DNA of 64,000 nucleotides from Streptomyces sp. B21-105. Its GTDB lineage: Bacteria > Actinomycetota > Actinomycetes > Streptomycetales > Streptomycetaceae. Shown piece by piece: positions 1 to 7,878 of the stretch (positions are counted from its first letter, which is position 1; every line of letters begins with the position of its first letter). A model generated the notes under the pieces. The model was not told where the DNA came from. It saw only the letters and a list, made by a program, of their open reading frames with translations, and did no database searches. The stretch covers positions 3,410,001 to 3,474,000 of the forward strand of contig NZ_JARUMJ010000001.1 of NCBI RefSeq assembly GCF_036898465.1, in the 5' to 3' direction. A program made the position numbers and the translations under genes.

Positions 1-246
1 GGCGAGGAAGAGGAGGGGGAAGAAGGCGCCGATGTTCAGCGCGCCGAGCACCGCGGCCTTCCCCCACCAGACCCCGCGCGGCAGCACCCGGCCGAGCGCG
101 AGCAGCAGCAGCCCGGCGGGCAGCGCCCGCATCAGGCCGGTGAACAGGGGCCGGTCGGCCGGGAGGAACTCGGAGGTGACGGCGTAGGTGGTGCCCCAGG
201 AGATCGGGGCGAGGGCGGTGAGCAGGACGGTGGCTGACCTCTTCAT
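1..246 (-). CDS. EamA/DMT-family transporter, 5' part only
   Basis: The first 82 codons of a gene that runs off the left edge of the window. The reverse strand opens with ATG at 246 and encodes a short Met-Lys-Arg start, a hydrophobic helix, the segment SWGTTYAV followed by a helix break, then a second helix. A Ser-Trp-Gly-Thr-Thr motif in the first membrane segment is typical of drug/metabolite exporters of the EamA (RhaT/YdcZ-like) family in the inner membrane. The gene is divergent from a MarR regulator with a strong palindrome between them, which suggests MarR-controlled efflux. The substrate cannot be told from this fragment. Confidence 0.75.
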   Translation of the reverse strand, partial: MKRSATVLLTALAPISWGTTYAVTSEFLPADRPLFTGLMRALPAGLLLLALGRVLPRGVWWGKAAVLGALNIGAFFPLLFLA

Positions 247-250
247 ATAG

Positions 251-282
251 GTAGCTTAGCGCTAAGCTACTTACTTGCAAGT
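251..282. promoter_or_regulatory. Palindromic MarR operator between divergent genes
   Basis: Positions 251-270 form a perfect 20-bp inverted repeat (half site GTAGCTTAGC). It is followed at 273-282 by a second perfect 10-bp palindrome, ACTTGCAAGT. The sites lie 4 bp upstream of the transporter ATG and about 70 bp upstream of the regulator ATG. MarR dimers commonly bind such sites in the shared promoter of their own gene and a divergent exporter. Binding is inferred, not shown. Confidence 0.7.
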
Positions 283-354
283 CTCTTGTCTGTCATCCGC
301 TAGTTCGTGAGCCACTTTCTTGCGGGTCACCGAAGGCGGGCGGATACTCACCCC

Positions 355-966
355 ATGAGCAGCCAGTCCCCCACGCCCGCGGACCCCACGCCGGCAGACT
401 CCCCGCCTGCGGCGCACTCGCCCAAGGACCCCTCGCGCAAGGACCGCACGCGCAAGGACGTCACGCGCAAGGACCCCGTCGACGCGATCGCCGAGCAGTG
501 GGCGACGGTGCGGCCGGACCTCGACACCGCCGCCATGGAGGTGTTCGGCCGCATCGGCCGGATCGCCCGCGCGATGGGCGACCGTACGGAGCAGGCGTAC
601 GCGGCACTCGGCATCGCCCGCGGCGAGTTCGACGTACTCGCCACTCTGCGCCGCTCCGGCGAGCCCTACACCCTCTCGCCGCGTCAGCTCTCGGCGACGC
701 TCATGCTGACCACCGGCGGCATGACCGGCCGCCTCGACAAGCTGGAGCGGGCCGGGCTGCTGCGTCGCTCCCCCGACCCGCACGACCGCCGCGGCCTCCA
801 GGTGACGCTGACCGAGCGCGGACTGGAACTCGTCGACCGTGCCGTCGTCGCGGGCCTCGCCGTCCAGACGGATTCCCTGGCCGCAGCCCTGAACGCCGAA
901 CAGGCCGGCCGACTGGCCGACCTGCTGCGGGAGTTGCTGCTGTCCACGGAGACCCCGCGAGGCTGA
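355..966 (+). CDS. MarR-family transcriptional regulator
   Basis: A 203-residue protein. An N-terminal tail of about 45 residues is rich in Pro and in Lys/Arg-Asp repeats (DPSRKDRTRKDVTRKD). The rest is a standard MarR winged-helix core: a dimerisation helix, then GEFDVLATLRRSGEPYTLSP, the recognition helix region LMLTTGGMTGRLDKLERAGL, the wing RSPDPHDRRGLQVTLTERG, and a C-terminal dimerisation helix. The Asp-x-Arg-Asp/Gly wing signature is clear. ATG 355 was chosen because an upstream GTG at 307 would only add a non-conserved tail. It probably represses itself and the divergent DMT exporter through the palindromes at 251-282. The ligand is unknown. Confidence 0.85.
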   Translation: MSSQSPTPADPTPADSPPAAHSPKDPSRKDRTRKDVTRKDPVDAIAEQWATVRPDLDTAAMEVFGRIGRIARAMGDRTEQAYAALGIARGEFDVLATLRRSGEPYTLSPRQLSATLMLTTGGMTGRLDKLERAGLLRRSPDPHDRRGLQVTLTERGLELVDRAVVAGLAVQTDSLAAALNAEQAGRLADLLRELLLSTETPRG

Positions 967-1401
967 CGACGCCCGATCCCGCCCGTCCCGGCCCGTCCGG
1001 TCTGGTGTCGAAGGGCCATGCGAAGCCGAGTTCCTCGGCCCGCTCGCGGGTGCCGCCGCTGACCCGGCTGTAGCGCTTCGAGTCCTCCTCGGCCAGCCGA
1101 CGCAGGGCGGCCGCGGCCTGCTCCCGCGGTGGCGCGCCGTCGTCCCAAACGGCCCACTGGAACACCAGCGGGTCCCCTTCCGATCGTCCGGGGCGCTCAC
1201 CGGACGGTGGGGGACTCGATTCGGTAGGTCATGCGCACCAGCCTGCCCGCCGAGCCGCCCGGCCTGTCGACGGATTTCCGGACTGCGGCCCGCCGCCCTT
1301 CGGTCCGGACACACAGCGAGGGCGCCCGTCCCGCCGTGCACGGTCTGTGCGTACGTGCGGTGGGACCGGCGCCCTCGAGGAGCGTGCCGAGAACGGGAAC
1401 C
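967..1401. other. 435-bp gap with a possible short reverse-strand ORF
   Basis: No confident gene. On the reverse strand a GTG at 1165, preceded by a GGAAGGGG ribosome-binding-like sequence, opens a frame beginning FQWAVWDDG and continuing to about GFAWPFD near 1008. This stretch has natural-looking amino-acid composition, but the frame then runs antisense into the marR 3' end. It could be a short hypothetical gene or a decayed remnant. Around 1229 a second reverse ATG gives only 11 codons (MTYRIESPTVR then stop), which may be the displaced 5' end of the same remnant. Confidence 0.3.
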
Positions 1402-1686
1402 TCAAGCCTTGGCGGGCTTGGCCTTCCCCCGGACGGAGATGTTGGAGCTGGTGTCGTCGCCCCGGTCCTTCGACCTGTCCAGCACCCACACCAGTCCGGC
1501 GATCAGCGCGAACAGTACGAGGGGGGCCGCGACGTAGAGGCCCAGCGTCTCGATGACGCTGAGACCCGGGCCGGGGTCGTCGCCGTCGTCGCGGGTGAGC
1601 GCGAGCGCGGGGGACGACATGAGCAGCATCATCAGCGTCGTACCGGCGGCCAGGGCGCCGGCGCGCAGGGCGTTCTTCTTGTCCAC
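1402..1686 (-). CDS. Small membrane protein downstream of malQ
   Basis: A 94-residue protein starting at GTG 1686. It has a basic N-terminus (MDKKNALRAG), a hydrophobic signal or anchor helix ending in SSPALAL, a short acidic extracellular loop (TRDDGDDPGPG), a second transmembrane helix (residues about 46-68) and a basic cytoplasmic tail ending in KPAKA. No catalytic motif is visible. It lies 113 bp downstream of malQ on the same strand and could be cotranscribed, but nothing ties its function to maltodextrin metabolism. Annotate as a hypothetical two-helix membrane protein. Confidence 0.7.
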   Translation of the reverse strand: MDKKNALRAGALAAGTTLMMLLMSSPALALTRDDGDDPGPGLSVIETLGLYVAAPLVLFALIAGLVWVLDRSKDRGDDTSSNISVRGKAKPAKA

Positions 1687-1799
1687 GGTGCCCAAGTTAG
1701 CGAACGGCGTCGCGACGCGCGCGTCCGGGGTGCCGTATGAGGCGCGCGCGACCGTCACGTCCCCGCCCGGGCGTCGCCGGGGGAAGCGCGGGGCGGCCG

Positions 1800-3950
1800 T
1801 CACGCCCCCTCCCGCGCGTCGCCGGGCTGCTCGCCGAACGGGTCGCCGGACGGGACGCCGGGTGGGTCGCCGGGCGGGGGGTCCTGACCCCGTTCCCGCA
1901 GGACGTCCATCAGTGCGTGCAGTCGCGGAGAGGCCGTCAGTTGTTCCAGGGTCACCGGGCGGCCCTCGGCGTCCGCGACGGGCAGCCGCCAGTTCGGGTA
2001 CTGGTCCCAGGTTCCGGGGAGGTTCTGCGGGCGGCGGTCGCCGACGCCGTCCGGCAGCCAGACGCCGATCATGCGGGCCGGGGTGCGCAGCAGGAAGCGG
2101 TGGACGGCCTGGACCTCGGCCTCCTCCGAGGAGGCGTCGCTGCCGCCGCCGGTGCCGGCCAGGAGTCCGAGCCGGCTGAGCTCGGCCAGCCATTCGCCGG
2201 TGTCGTTGGCGGCCTCGGTGCGCTCCTCCTCCAGCGGCCGGGCCAGCAGGCCCAGCCGGTCGCGGAGTTCGACGTGCTCGCCGGTGAGCCGGGCGGCCGT
2301 GGACGGCAGGTCGTGGGTGGTCGCGGTCGCCAGGCAGTCGGCCCGCCAGCGGTCGGGCGACAGCGGACGTCCGTCGCCCTCCCAGTCCCGCTCGAACCAC
2401 AGGACGGACGTGCCGAGCACCCCACGCTCGCGCAGCGCCTCCCGCACGCCCGGCTCGACGGTGCCGAGGTCCTCGCCGATCACCGCCGCGCCGGCCCGGG
2501 ACGCCTCCAGCACCAGGACGGCGAGCATGGCCTCGGCGTCGTAGCGGACGTAGGCGCCCTCGGTCGGCGGCTCGCCCCGCGGGACCCACCACAGCCGGAA
2601 CAGGCCCATGACGTGGTCGATCCGCAGCGCGCCGGCGTACCGGAACAGCGCCCGCAGCAGCCGGCGGTAGGGGGCGTAGCCGGAAGCGGCCAGCCGGTCG
2701 GGGCGCCAGGGCGGCAGGCCCCAGTCCTGGCCGCGGGCGTTGAAGGCGTCCGGCGGGGCGCCCACCGACATGCCGGCGGCGAAGTACTCCTGCTGCGCCC
2801 ACGCGTCGGCGCCCTCGGGATGCACGCCGACCGCCAGGTCGTGCACGATCCCGACGGGCATGCCGGCCTCGCGCGCGGTGCGCTGGGCGGCGGTGAGCTG
2901 CTCGTCGGTGAGCCAGGCGAGCCGCGAGTGGAAGTCGACGCGGTCCATCAGCTCGCCCCGCGCGCGGGCGGTCTCGGCCGAACGGGGGTCGCGCAGTCCG
3001 GACGGCCACTGCCGCCACTGCGAGCCGTGCACCTCGGCGAGGGCGCACCAGGTGGCGTGGTCCTCCAGGGCCTGCCCCTGCTCGGCGAGGAAGTCGCAGT
3101 AGGCGGCGCGCCGGCCGGGTCCGAGCGGCACGCGGGCGACGAGTTCCAGGGCCTCCCGCTTGAGCCGCCACACCGCGTCCCGGTCGATCAGCTCGCCCTT
3201 GTCCAGGACGGCCTCGCGCAGCCGGCCGGCCCGCTCGAGCAGCGCGGCGCGCAGGGCGTCGTCCGGGACGTACGCGTATTCGGGGACGCCCTCGACGCGC
3301 AGGTGCACCGGGTCGGGGAAGCGCCGGGAGGAGGGCCGGTAGGGGGAGGGGTCGGTGGGGGTGCCGGGCACGGCCGCGTGCAACGGGTTGACCTGCACGA
3401 ATCCGGTGCCGAGCGTCCGCCCCGCCCAGCCGGTGAGTTCCCCGAGGTCGCCCAGGTCACCCATGCCCCACGAGCGGCGGGAGAGCAGCGAGTACAGCTG
3501 GACGAGGAGCCCGTACGACCGTCCGGCGGGCGCGGGCAGGCGGGCCGGGGCGACGACGAGGTGGGACGCGCCGGTCCGGCCGTCGGGTGCGGTGACCGTC
3601 AACCGGTGTACCCCGAGCGGGAGTTCTGCGATGCCGTCACGGCTCTCGCCCTGTTCGGTCTCGACGTGCAGCCGGCTGCCCTCGGGGAGGGCCGCCAGCG
3701 CCTCGGGCGGGCTGCCGCTCCAGCACACCACGGTCGGCGGCAGCAGTCGCTCACGCAGCTGCGCCTCCCGGGCGGCGAGCGCGGCACGCACGGCCCGCGG
3801 CGCGCCCGCGTCGACGCCGAGGGCTGCCAGGACGCGGGTGACGGCGGCCGCGGAGGCCGTGACCGTGCGGTCCGCGGAGGGCTGGTAGGAGGTGGCCACG
3901 CCGTGCAGCGCGGCGAGCCGGGCGAGCTCTTCCCCGGGGGGTGCGGTCAT
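1800..3950 (-). CDS. malQ: 4-alpha-glucanotransferase (amylomaltase)
   Basis: A 716-residue cytoplasmic GH77 enzyme. It transfers alpha-1,4-glucan segments between maltodextrins and takes part in glycogen/maltodextrin turnover. Visible features are the substrate-loop region SYWGMGDLGDL-like (RRSWGMGDLGDLGEL), the nucleophile segment LRIDHVMGLFR, the acid/base Glu in VIGEDLGTVEPGVR, and the transition-state Asp in ATTHDLPSTAARLTG. The N-terminal extension of about 170 residues and the total length fit the long E. coli MalQ-type subgroup (about 690-750 aa) rather than the 500-aa plant/Thermus type. Its ATG directly follows the stop codon of the small upstream gene, implying translational coupling. 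Confidence 0.93.
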   Translation of the reverse strand: MTAPPGEELARLAALHGVATSYQPSADRTVTASAAAVTRVLAALGVDAGAPRAVRAALAAREAQLRERLLPPTVVCWSGSPPEALAALPEGSRLHVETEQGESRDGIAELPLGVHRLTVTAPDGRTGASHLVVAPARLPAPAGRSYGLLVQLYSLLSRRSWGMGDLGDLGELTGWAGRTLGTGFVQVNPLHAAVPGTPTDPSPYRPSSRRFPDPVHLRVEGVPEYAYVPDDALRAALLERAGRLREAVLDKGELIDRDAVWRLKREALELVARVPLGPGRRAAYCDFLAEQGQALEDHATWCALAEVHGSQWRQWPSGLRDPRSAETARARGELMDRVDFHSRLAWLTDEQLTAAQRTAREAGMPVGIVHDLAVGVHPEGADAWAQQEYFAAGMSVGAPPDAFNARGQDWGLPPWRPDRLAASGYAPYRRLLRALFRYAGALRIDHVMGLFRLWWVPRGEPPTEGAYVRYDAEAMLAVLVLEASRAGAAVIGEDLGTVEPGVREALRERGVLGTSVLWFERDWEGDGRPLSPDRWRADCLATATTHDLPSTAARLTGEHVELRDRLGLLARPLEEERTEAANDTGEWLAELSRLGLLAGTGGGSDASSEEAEVQAVHRFLLRTPARMIGVWLPDGVGDRRPQNLPGTWDQYPNWRLPVADAEGRPVTLEQLTASPRLHALMDVLRERGQDPPPGDPPGVPSGDPFGEQPGDAREGA

Positions 3951-4181
3951 CTACGGCCTCGTGGAGTCGGAGTCCGCGGCGGCGAGCGGCGGCTCGCTGG
4001 TCAGGGGCTCGGCGTGGGGCAGCGGGGGTTCGCTGGTCAGGGGCTCGGCGTGGGGCAGCGGGGGTTCGCTGGTCAGCGGGGGTTCGGCGCAGCTTCCTTC
4101 GGCGCTGAAGGCGCACAGGCGGACGTCTTCGGTGGCGGCGGAGAGCTCCGCCGGGCGTTTGGACCGGGGCGGCGCGATCAC
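3951..4181 (-). CDS. Small Pro/Glu-rich protein coupled to malQ
   Basis: A 76-residue hypothetical protein. GTG 4181 is chosen because a GAGGAGG ribosome-binding site sits 5 nt upstream. Residues 20-32 contain two Cys (VRLCAFSAEGSC). The C-terminal half is a tandem repeat of the 12-residue unit PLTSEPPLPHAE, encoded by 36-bp direct repeats at 3991-4026 and 4027-4062 with a partial third copy. The TAG stop abuts the malQ ATG, so ribosomes finishing here could re-initiate on malQ. No domain is recognised. The repeats may vary in number between strains. Confidence 0.6.
   Translation of the reverse strand: MIAPPRSKRPAELSAATEDVRLCAFSAEGSCAEPPLTSEPPLPHAEPLTSEPPLPHAEPLTSEPPLAAADSDSTRP
3991..4075. 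repeat. 36-bp tandem repeat, 2.3 copies
   Basis: Two nearly identical 36-bp units (3991-4026 and 4027-4062, one mismatch) and a partial third lie inside the small gene upstream of malQ. They encode Leu-Thr-Ser-Glu-Pro-Pro-Leu-Pro-His-Ala-Glu units, and the length keeps the reading frame. Confidence 0.85.
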
Positions 4182-4707
4182 GGTGGCCTCCTCATCGGAT
4201 ACGACATCGGTTACCGCAGCCCTACCCAGCGGACGCCGGGCCAGACGTCCCCTCGAACGCCCCGCTGAACATCCCGCTGGACGCCGCGCTGAACGTCCGC
4301 GGCCGACGCGCCGCGTCACACGCTGCCACATCCCCGTGCCCCATCCGGGCGCCATGGCAACGGACGCGTCGGGTTCACACCTGCGACGTGGCGAAACGGG
4401 GCGGCCGAGCGACACGGCCGCCGCCGGCGCCGTCGCCGATACCGGCAAGATCAATGGGTAAATTCGGAACACCCCGCCACAATCCAGACGGTGAAAAATC
4501 GCCCTACTTTAGACAACTCGACGACAGTGTTGAGGCAACAGCGCACCCCTTGAAAGAAGTTGACCTTTCACGAAGCGGACTGATACTTTCCAGAAACGGG
4601 CTGAAGAACCCTCAGCCGCACGGGGGACGGGGAATGTGGGGGAAGTGTGTTCGCAACTTCACAAGTGCCTGACCCCGTGCTTGACGCACATTGAAACAGG
4701 GGAAAGC
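4182..4707. other. 526-bp intergenic region, AT-richer, promoter region
   Basis: No gene is supported. The left part is ordinary high-G+C DNA upstream of the malQ operon. From about 4440 to 4640 the A+T content rises clearly. A plausible promoter for the small secreted protein lies here: TTGACC at 4560-4565 and GATACT at 4582-4587 with a 16-bp spacer. That leaves a leader of about 115 nt. The start region has a purine-rich GGGGAAAGC just before ATG 4708. Confidence 0.45.
4560..4587 (+). promoter_or_regulatory. Candidate sigma70-type promoter
   Basis: TTGACC (4560-4565), a 16-bp spacer, then GATACT (4582-4587), inside a locally A+T-rich stretch upstream of the small secreted protein at 4708. 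The -35 is close to consensus and the -10 is imperfect. Found by eye only. Confidence 0.35.
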
Positions 4708-5127
4708 ATGAAGCGCGGTACGCGTATTACCACGATCGTCGGCACGGCCGCCGTGATCACTCTGGCGATGGCCCCCATCGCCGAGGCCAACTGGAGCAGC
4801 TCCATAACCGGCGCCAGCGCCAGCTTCGAGTCCCGCCGCTGGTCGGACGAGCTGTACTCGCAGGTGAAGTTCACCGGGTGCACCACCGACGGCTCGAAGA
4901 GCACCGACGTGCAGATCTGGAACGACATCTCGTTCCAGCCTGACGAGGCCTACGACAACAAGACGTTCACCGCCTGCTTCAACGGCGGTACGAGCAACGG
5001 CGAGTGGACCGACCTGCCGTCCGGCATGCGCGACTACTACTTCAAGCTCATGAAGATCGGCGGCTCCACCTTCGGCCCGCAGCTGAGCGTGCGCACCGTG
5101 TCGGTGGACACCACCAAGGCTGACTAG
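4708..5127 (+). CDS. Small secreted protein (139 aa)
   Basis: It has a Sec signal peptide: basic start MKRGTRITT, hydrophobic core IVGTAAVITLAMAPI and a likely cut after Ala-Glu-Ala. The mature protein is about 111 residues and begins NWSSSITGASASFESRRW. It contains two cysteines (FTGCTTDG and FTACFNGG) that could form one disulfide, is rich in Asp, Thr, Ser and aromatics, and looks like a compact beta-rich extracellular protein. No family is recognised. It is the first gene of a same-strand group with two membrane proteins and an ABC ATPase (5206-7801), though a hairpin at 5148-5175 may separate it. Export by, or immunity from, that transporter is only a guess. Confidence 0.75.
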   Translation: MKRGTRITTIVGTAAVITLAMAPIAEANWSSSITGASASFESRRWSDELYSQVKFTGCTTDGSKSTDVQIWNDISFQPDEAYDNKTFTACFNGGTSNGEWTDLPSGMRDYYFKLMKIGGSTFGPQLSVRTVSVDTTKAD

Positions 5128-5147
5128 ACGGCTGACAGACCAGCCCT

Positions 5148-5175
5148 GAGGGGCGTCCCGCACGGGGCGCCCCTC
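5148..5175 (+). terminator. Hairpin after the small secreted gene
   Basis: GAGGGGCG at 5148-5155 pairs with CGCCCCTC at 5168-5175, with a 12-nt loop. It lies 20 nt after the stop codon. There is no U-tract, as is usual for Streptomyces. It may attenuate rather than stop read-through into the ABC genes. Confidence 0.6.
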
Positions 5176-5205
5176 TCCGGCCGACAAGTGGTTCGGTGAG
5201 ACTGC

Positions 5206-6486
5206 ATGAAATTCAGCACCACTCTGCGCAGCGGTAGTGTGCGATGGGCTGGGCCCATTATTCTCCTACTGACATCCCTTTACTATGTCGTAGGCCAGAC
5301 AGCCCCTCTCTCGAGTTACTTCCATTACGCGCCGAGCATTGTCGCAGAGCCACTGACGACACTTTATGCACTGGCTTATGCGACGGCCGCGGGACTTGCC
5401 TGCTGGGAGAGTGGCCGTCTGAAAAGCGCACGGATATGGGCCTTGGCTCCTGCCCGTTCCCGCTATCGGATCGCGGCCAACATCCTGGCCCCGGTGATCG
5501 CGCTCTCGTGGCTTGTTCTCCTTCTTCCCCCCGCGGTCTCACTCGCACGGTCGGCGACCATGCCCAGCCTCGACAGCCTGCGCCTGCCGCTCGCGGCGAT
5601 GGTGATATGCGTCGCACACGCGATCGTGGGATTCGCCGTGGGCTGCTGGGCTCCCCGCATCATCGCCACGCCGATCCTGGCCGTGGCCGACTGGCTCGTC
5701 GTCGCCTTCACCCGGGCGATGCTGCCGTACTGGCCCCGCCATGTGTCCGGGCAGTTCGGCACGATCGGCTTCGGCGAGGTGCCCCGGTTCGTCACGGCGG
5801 CTGCCCCGATGCTGCTGGCCGGCGGCATCGCCGTCGGACTGCTCCTCCTCTGGCTGCCCTACGGGTGGCGCCTGCTCCGGGTCGCCCTCGCGGCCGCGGT
5901 CGCCGTGGGCGGCGCCTTCGGCGCCTACCGGATCACCGCCGACTGGTCGGCCACTCCGCCGATCACCACCGGGAACGTGGCGATGGCGTGCACCGGCAGC
6001 GCGCCGCGCATGTGCGTGCCGGAGTTCAACGAGCGTTATCTCTCCAAGGCGCAGAGCGCCAGCGCCAAGGCGCTGAGCGTGCTGCGGGACGCCGGGGCGA
6101 CCTCGGCCCGGCCCGAGCTGATCACCGACGGCTACGTCGACGGCCGCCATCAGAAGGCGTCCACGGACACGGAATGGCGCATGATGCTGACCGTGCCCAT
6201 GCAGCGGGGCGACGCGGTGTACCAGGTCGTGGTGCGCTCGCTGAAGTTCCGCTGCGAGGAGGTCGACGTCCGTACCGCGCACTCGGCCTGGCTGTGGGCC
6301 GCCACGAAGACGGGGCAGGCGAAGGCCTACCAGATGCGCCGGGAGCAGGAGGGCATGAACCCCGAGGACCGGCAGCTGGAGAAGCAGATCAAGGCCGACG
6401 TCACCCGGGTGCTGGCCGAACCCGCGGCCGAGCAGACCAAGTGGATCAAGCAGCAGCTCGACACCTGTCAGGGGAACCCGTCGTGA
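5206..6486 (+). CDS. Polytopic membrane protein, ABC-transporter partner
   Basis: A 426-residue protein. The first 245 residues hold about six transmembrane helices (for example GPIILLLTSLYYVVG, VIALSWLVLLLPP, LLAGGIAVGLLLLWLPYG). A soluble domain of about 180 residues follows, with two Cys near its start (ACTGSAPRMC), more Cys later, and a Gln/Lys-rich end. No permease signature is obvious, but its 3' end overlaps a second membrane gene, which overlaps an ABC ATPase, so it is best read as a permease subunit. The first 200 bp use more A/T-ending codons than the rest, which may mark a recently acquired or recombined 5' end. Confidence 0.7.
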   Translation: MKFSTTLRSGSVRWAGPIILLLTSLYYVVGQTAPLSSYFHYAPSIVAEPLTTLYALAYATAAGLACWESGRLKSARIWALAPARSRYRIAANILAPVIALSWLVLLLPPAVSLARSATMPSLDSLRLPLAAMVICVAHAIVGFAVGCWAPRIIATPILAVADWLVVAFTRAMLPYWPRHVSGQFGTIGFGEVPRFVTAAAPMLLAGGIAVGLLLLWLPYGWRLLRVALAAAVAVGGAFGAYRITADWSATPPITTGNVAMACTGSAPRMCVPEFNERYLSKAQSASAKALSVLRDAGATSARPELITDGYVDGRHQKASTDTEWRMMLTVPMQRGDAVYQVVVRSLKFRCEEVDVRTAHSAWLWAATKTGQAKAYQMRREQEGMNPEDRQLEKQIKADVTRVLAEPAAEQTKWIKQQLDTCQGNPS

Positions 6487-7061
6487 GGTGGTGGTTCACG
6501 GCCCGGCGGGGGCACACGCTGCTGCCGCTCGCCCTCGCCGTCTTCACCGCCGCCCTCTACGCCGTCCAGGACGCCACGGTGCTGTTGCCGGCCATCACCG
6601 GCAGTCCCAGGGTCGCGCTCGCCCTGTTCGTCCCGGTGCCCCTCTTCGCCATCCTGATGGCGGTGCTGGAGTCCCGGCTGCCCGCGGCCGAGGTCTCCGG
6701 AGTACGGTCCGTGACCCGGCTCGACAACCTGCTCGTCACCGGGGTCATGGCGGCCGCGGTGCTGTGCAGCCTCGTCGTCAGCGCCCTGCAGGGAACCGGG
6801 ACGGCCACGACCGGAGGGCGCAACGCCCTGTTCCTGACCGGCCTCATGCTGCTCGGACGCGCCTGGGTCGGCCAAGGAGCCGTGATGCTCCCCGTGGGAT
6901 GGTTGGTCACCGTCGCCGTCATCGGGTTCCGTGGGAACGTCCCGCGCTCGTGGACCGTCATCGCGCTCCCTGCGGACGACCTGTTCGCAGCAGCCGCCTC
7001 CCTGGTGGTGTTCGCCCTCGGACTCGCCGCCCAGATCCGCTCGTCGAGGAAAACAGCGTGA
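6483..7061 (+). CDS. ABC-transporter membrane protein
   Basis: A 192-residue protein starting at GTG 6483, which overlaps the previous stop by 4 nt (GTGA). About five hydrophobic helices are visible (LLPLALAVFTAALYAV, ALALFVPVPLFAILMAVL, LLVTGVMAAAVLCSLVV, AVMLPVGWLVTVAVIGF, LFAAAASLVVFALGLAA), with a basic C-terminus. Its stop overlaps the GTG of the ATPase gene in the same way. It probably forms the membrane part of the transporter with the 5206 product. No substrate clue is present. Confidence 0.75.
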   Translation: MRWWFTARRGHTLLPLALAVFTAALYAVQDATVLLPAITGSPRVALALFVPVPLFAILMAVLESRLPAAEVSGVRSVTRLDNLLVTGVMAAAVLCSLVVSALQGTGTATTGGRNALFLTGLMLLGRAWVGQGAVMLPVGWLVTVAVIGFRGNVPRSWTVIALPADDLFAAAASLVVFALGLAAQIRSSRKTA

Positions 7062-7801
7062 CACTCGAACTCCGCAACTGCACCTACGGCTACCGGCGCT
7101 GGAAGCAGCCCGTGCTGCAGGACTTCTCCTACAGCCTGCCGGAGGGCCTCACCGTGCTGCTCGGTCCCAACGGGGCCGGCAAGTCGACGCTGCTGAAGCT
7201 CGCGGCCTCGGTGACCACCCCCCAGAAGGGGCACGTCGCCCTCGACGGGGCGCCGGCCGGCACCGCGGCGTACCGGCAGGCCGTGGCCTGGATGCCACAG
7301 GACATCGTGCCCATGCCGACGCTCACGGCCCGCGAGTACGTCGCCTACATCGGCTGGCTCAAGGGCATGAACCGCACGGACGCCTGGAAACAGGCACGCA
7401 AGGCCCTCGCCCGGGTGGAGCTGACGGAGAAGATCGACGCCCGCACGAGCCAGCTCTCCGGCGGCCAGCTGCGGCGCGTCGGTGTGGCCGGGGCGCTGGT
7501 GCACGGCGCCCGGGTCCTGCTGCTGGACGAGCCGACCGCCGGCATGGACCCCTACCAGCGCCGCGTGTTCCGCGACATCCTGCGCGGGCTGACCGGTGAC
7601 GTGCGGGTCCTGCTGTCCACGCACGACGTCGCCGACCTCGCGGAGGAGGCGGACCACGTCACGGTCATGTACGGCGGAGCCGTCCTGCACCACGGGACCA
7701 CCCACACGTTCCTGGCCCACACTCCGCCGGGAACCCTCGAGGGGCGCGCCGCGGAAGGCGCGTACACCGCGCTGCTGCGAAGCCACAACGTCGCCGCCTG
7801 A
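7058..7801 (+). CDS. ABC transporter ATP-binding protein
   Basis: A 247-residue nucleotide-binding subunit. Walker A is GPNGAGKST, the signature motif is LSGGQLRRVGVAGALVHG, Walker B is VLLLDEPTAGMD and the H-loop is STHD. The ATG-less start is GTG 7058, overlapping the preceding stop. The compact size and the C-terminal tail resemble ATPases of ABC-2-type efflux or lantibiotic-immunity-like systems. It closes a three-gene overlapping unit with the membrane proteins at 5206 and 6483, and a strong hairpin at 7810-7846 follows. Confidence 0.9.
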   Translation: MTLELRNCTYGYRRWKQPVLQDFSYSLPEGLTVLLGPNGAGKSTLLKLAASVTTPQKGHVALDGAPAGTAAYRQAVAWMPQDIVPMPTLTAREYVAYIGWLKGMNRTDAWKQARKALARVELTEKIDARTSQLSGGQLRRVGVAGALVHGARVLLLDEPTAGMDPYQRRVFRDILRGLTGDVRVLLSTHDVADLAEEADHVTVMYGGAVLHHGTTHTFLAHTPPGTLEGRAAEGAYTALLRSHNVAA

Positions 7802-7809
7802 CGCCCGGG

Positions 7810-7846
7810 GCCGTCGGCGGAGCCCCGGGCGGGCTCCGCCGACGGC
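7810..7846. terminator. 16-bp perfect stem between convergent genes
   Basis: Sixteen perfectly paired bases (7810-7825 with 7831-7846) around a 5-nt loop, directly after the ABC ATPase stop and before the convergent HNH gene. It should end transcription from both sides. The next bases are three short direct repeats of ACGGCACGC. Confidence 0.85.
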
Positions 7847-7878
7847 ACGCACGGCACGCACGGCACGCGCCCGAGCGG

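Noticed and set aside
1737..4268. An 843-codon forward frame opposite malQ
   Set aside because: malQ on the reverse strand has all GH77 active-site motifs; the forward translation has no domain-like sequence.
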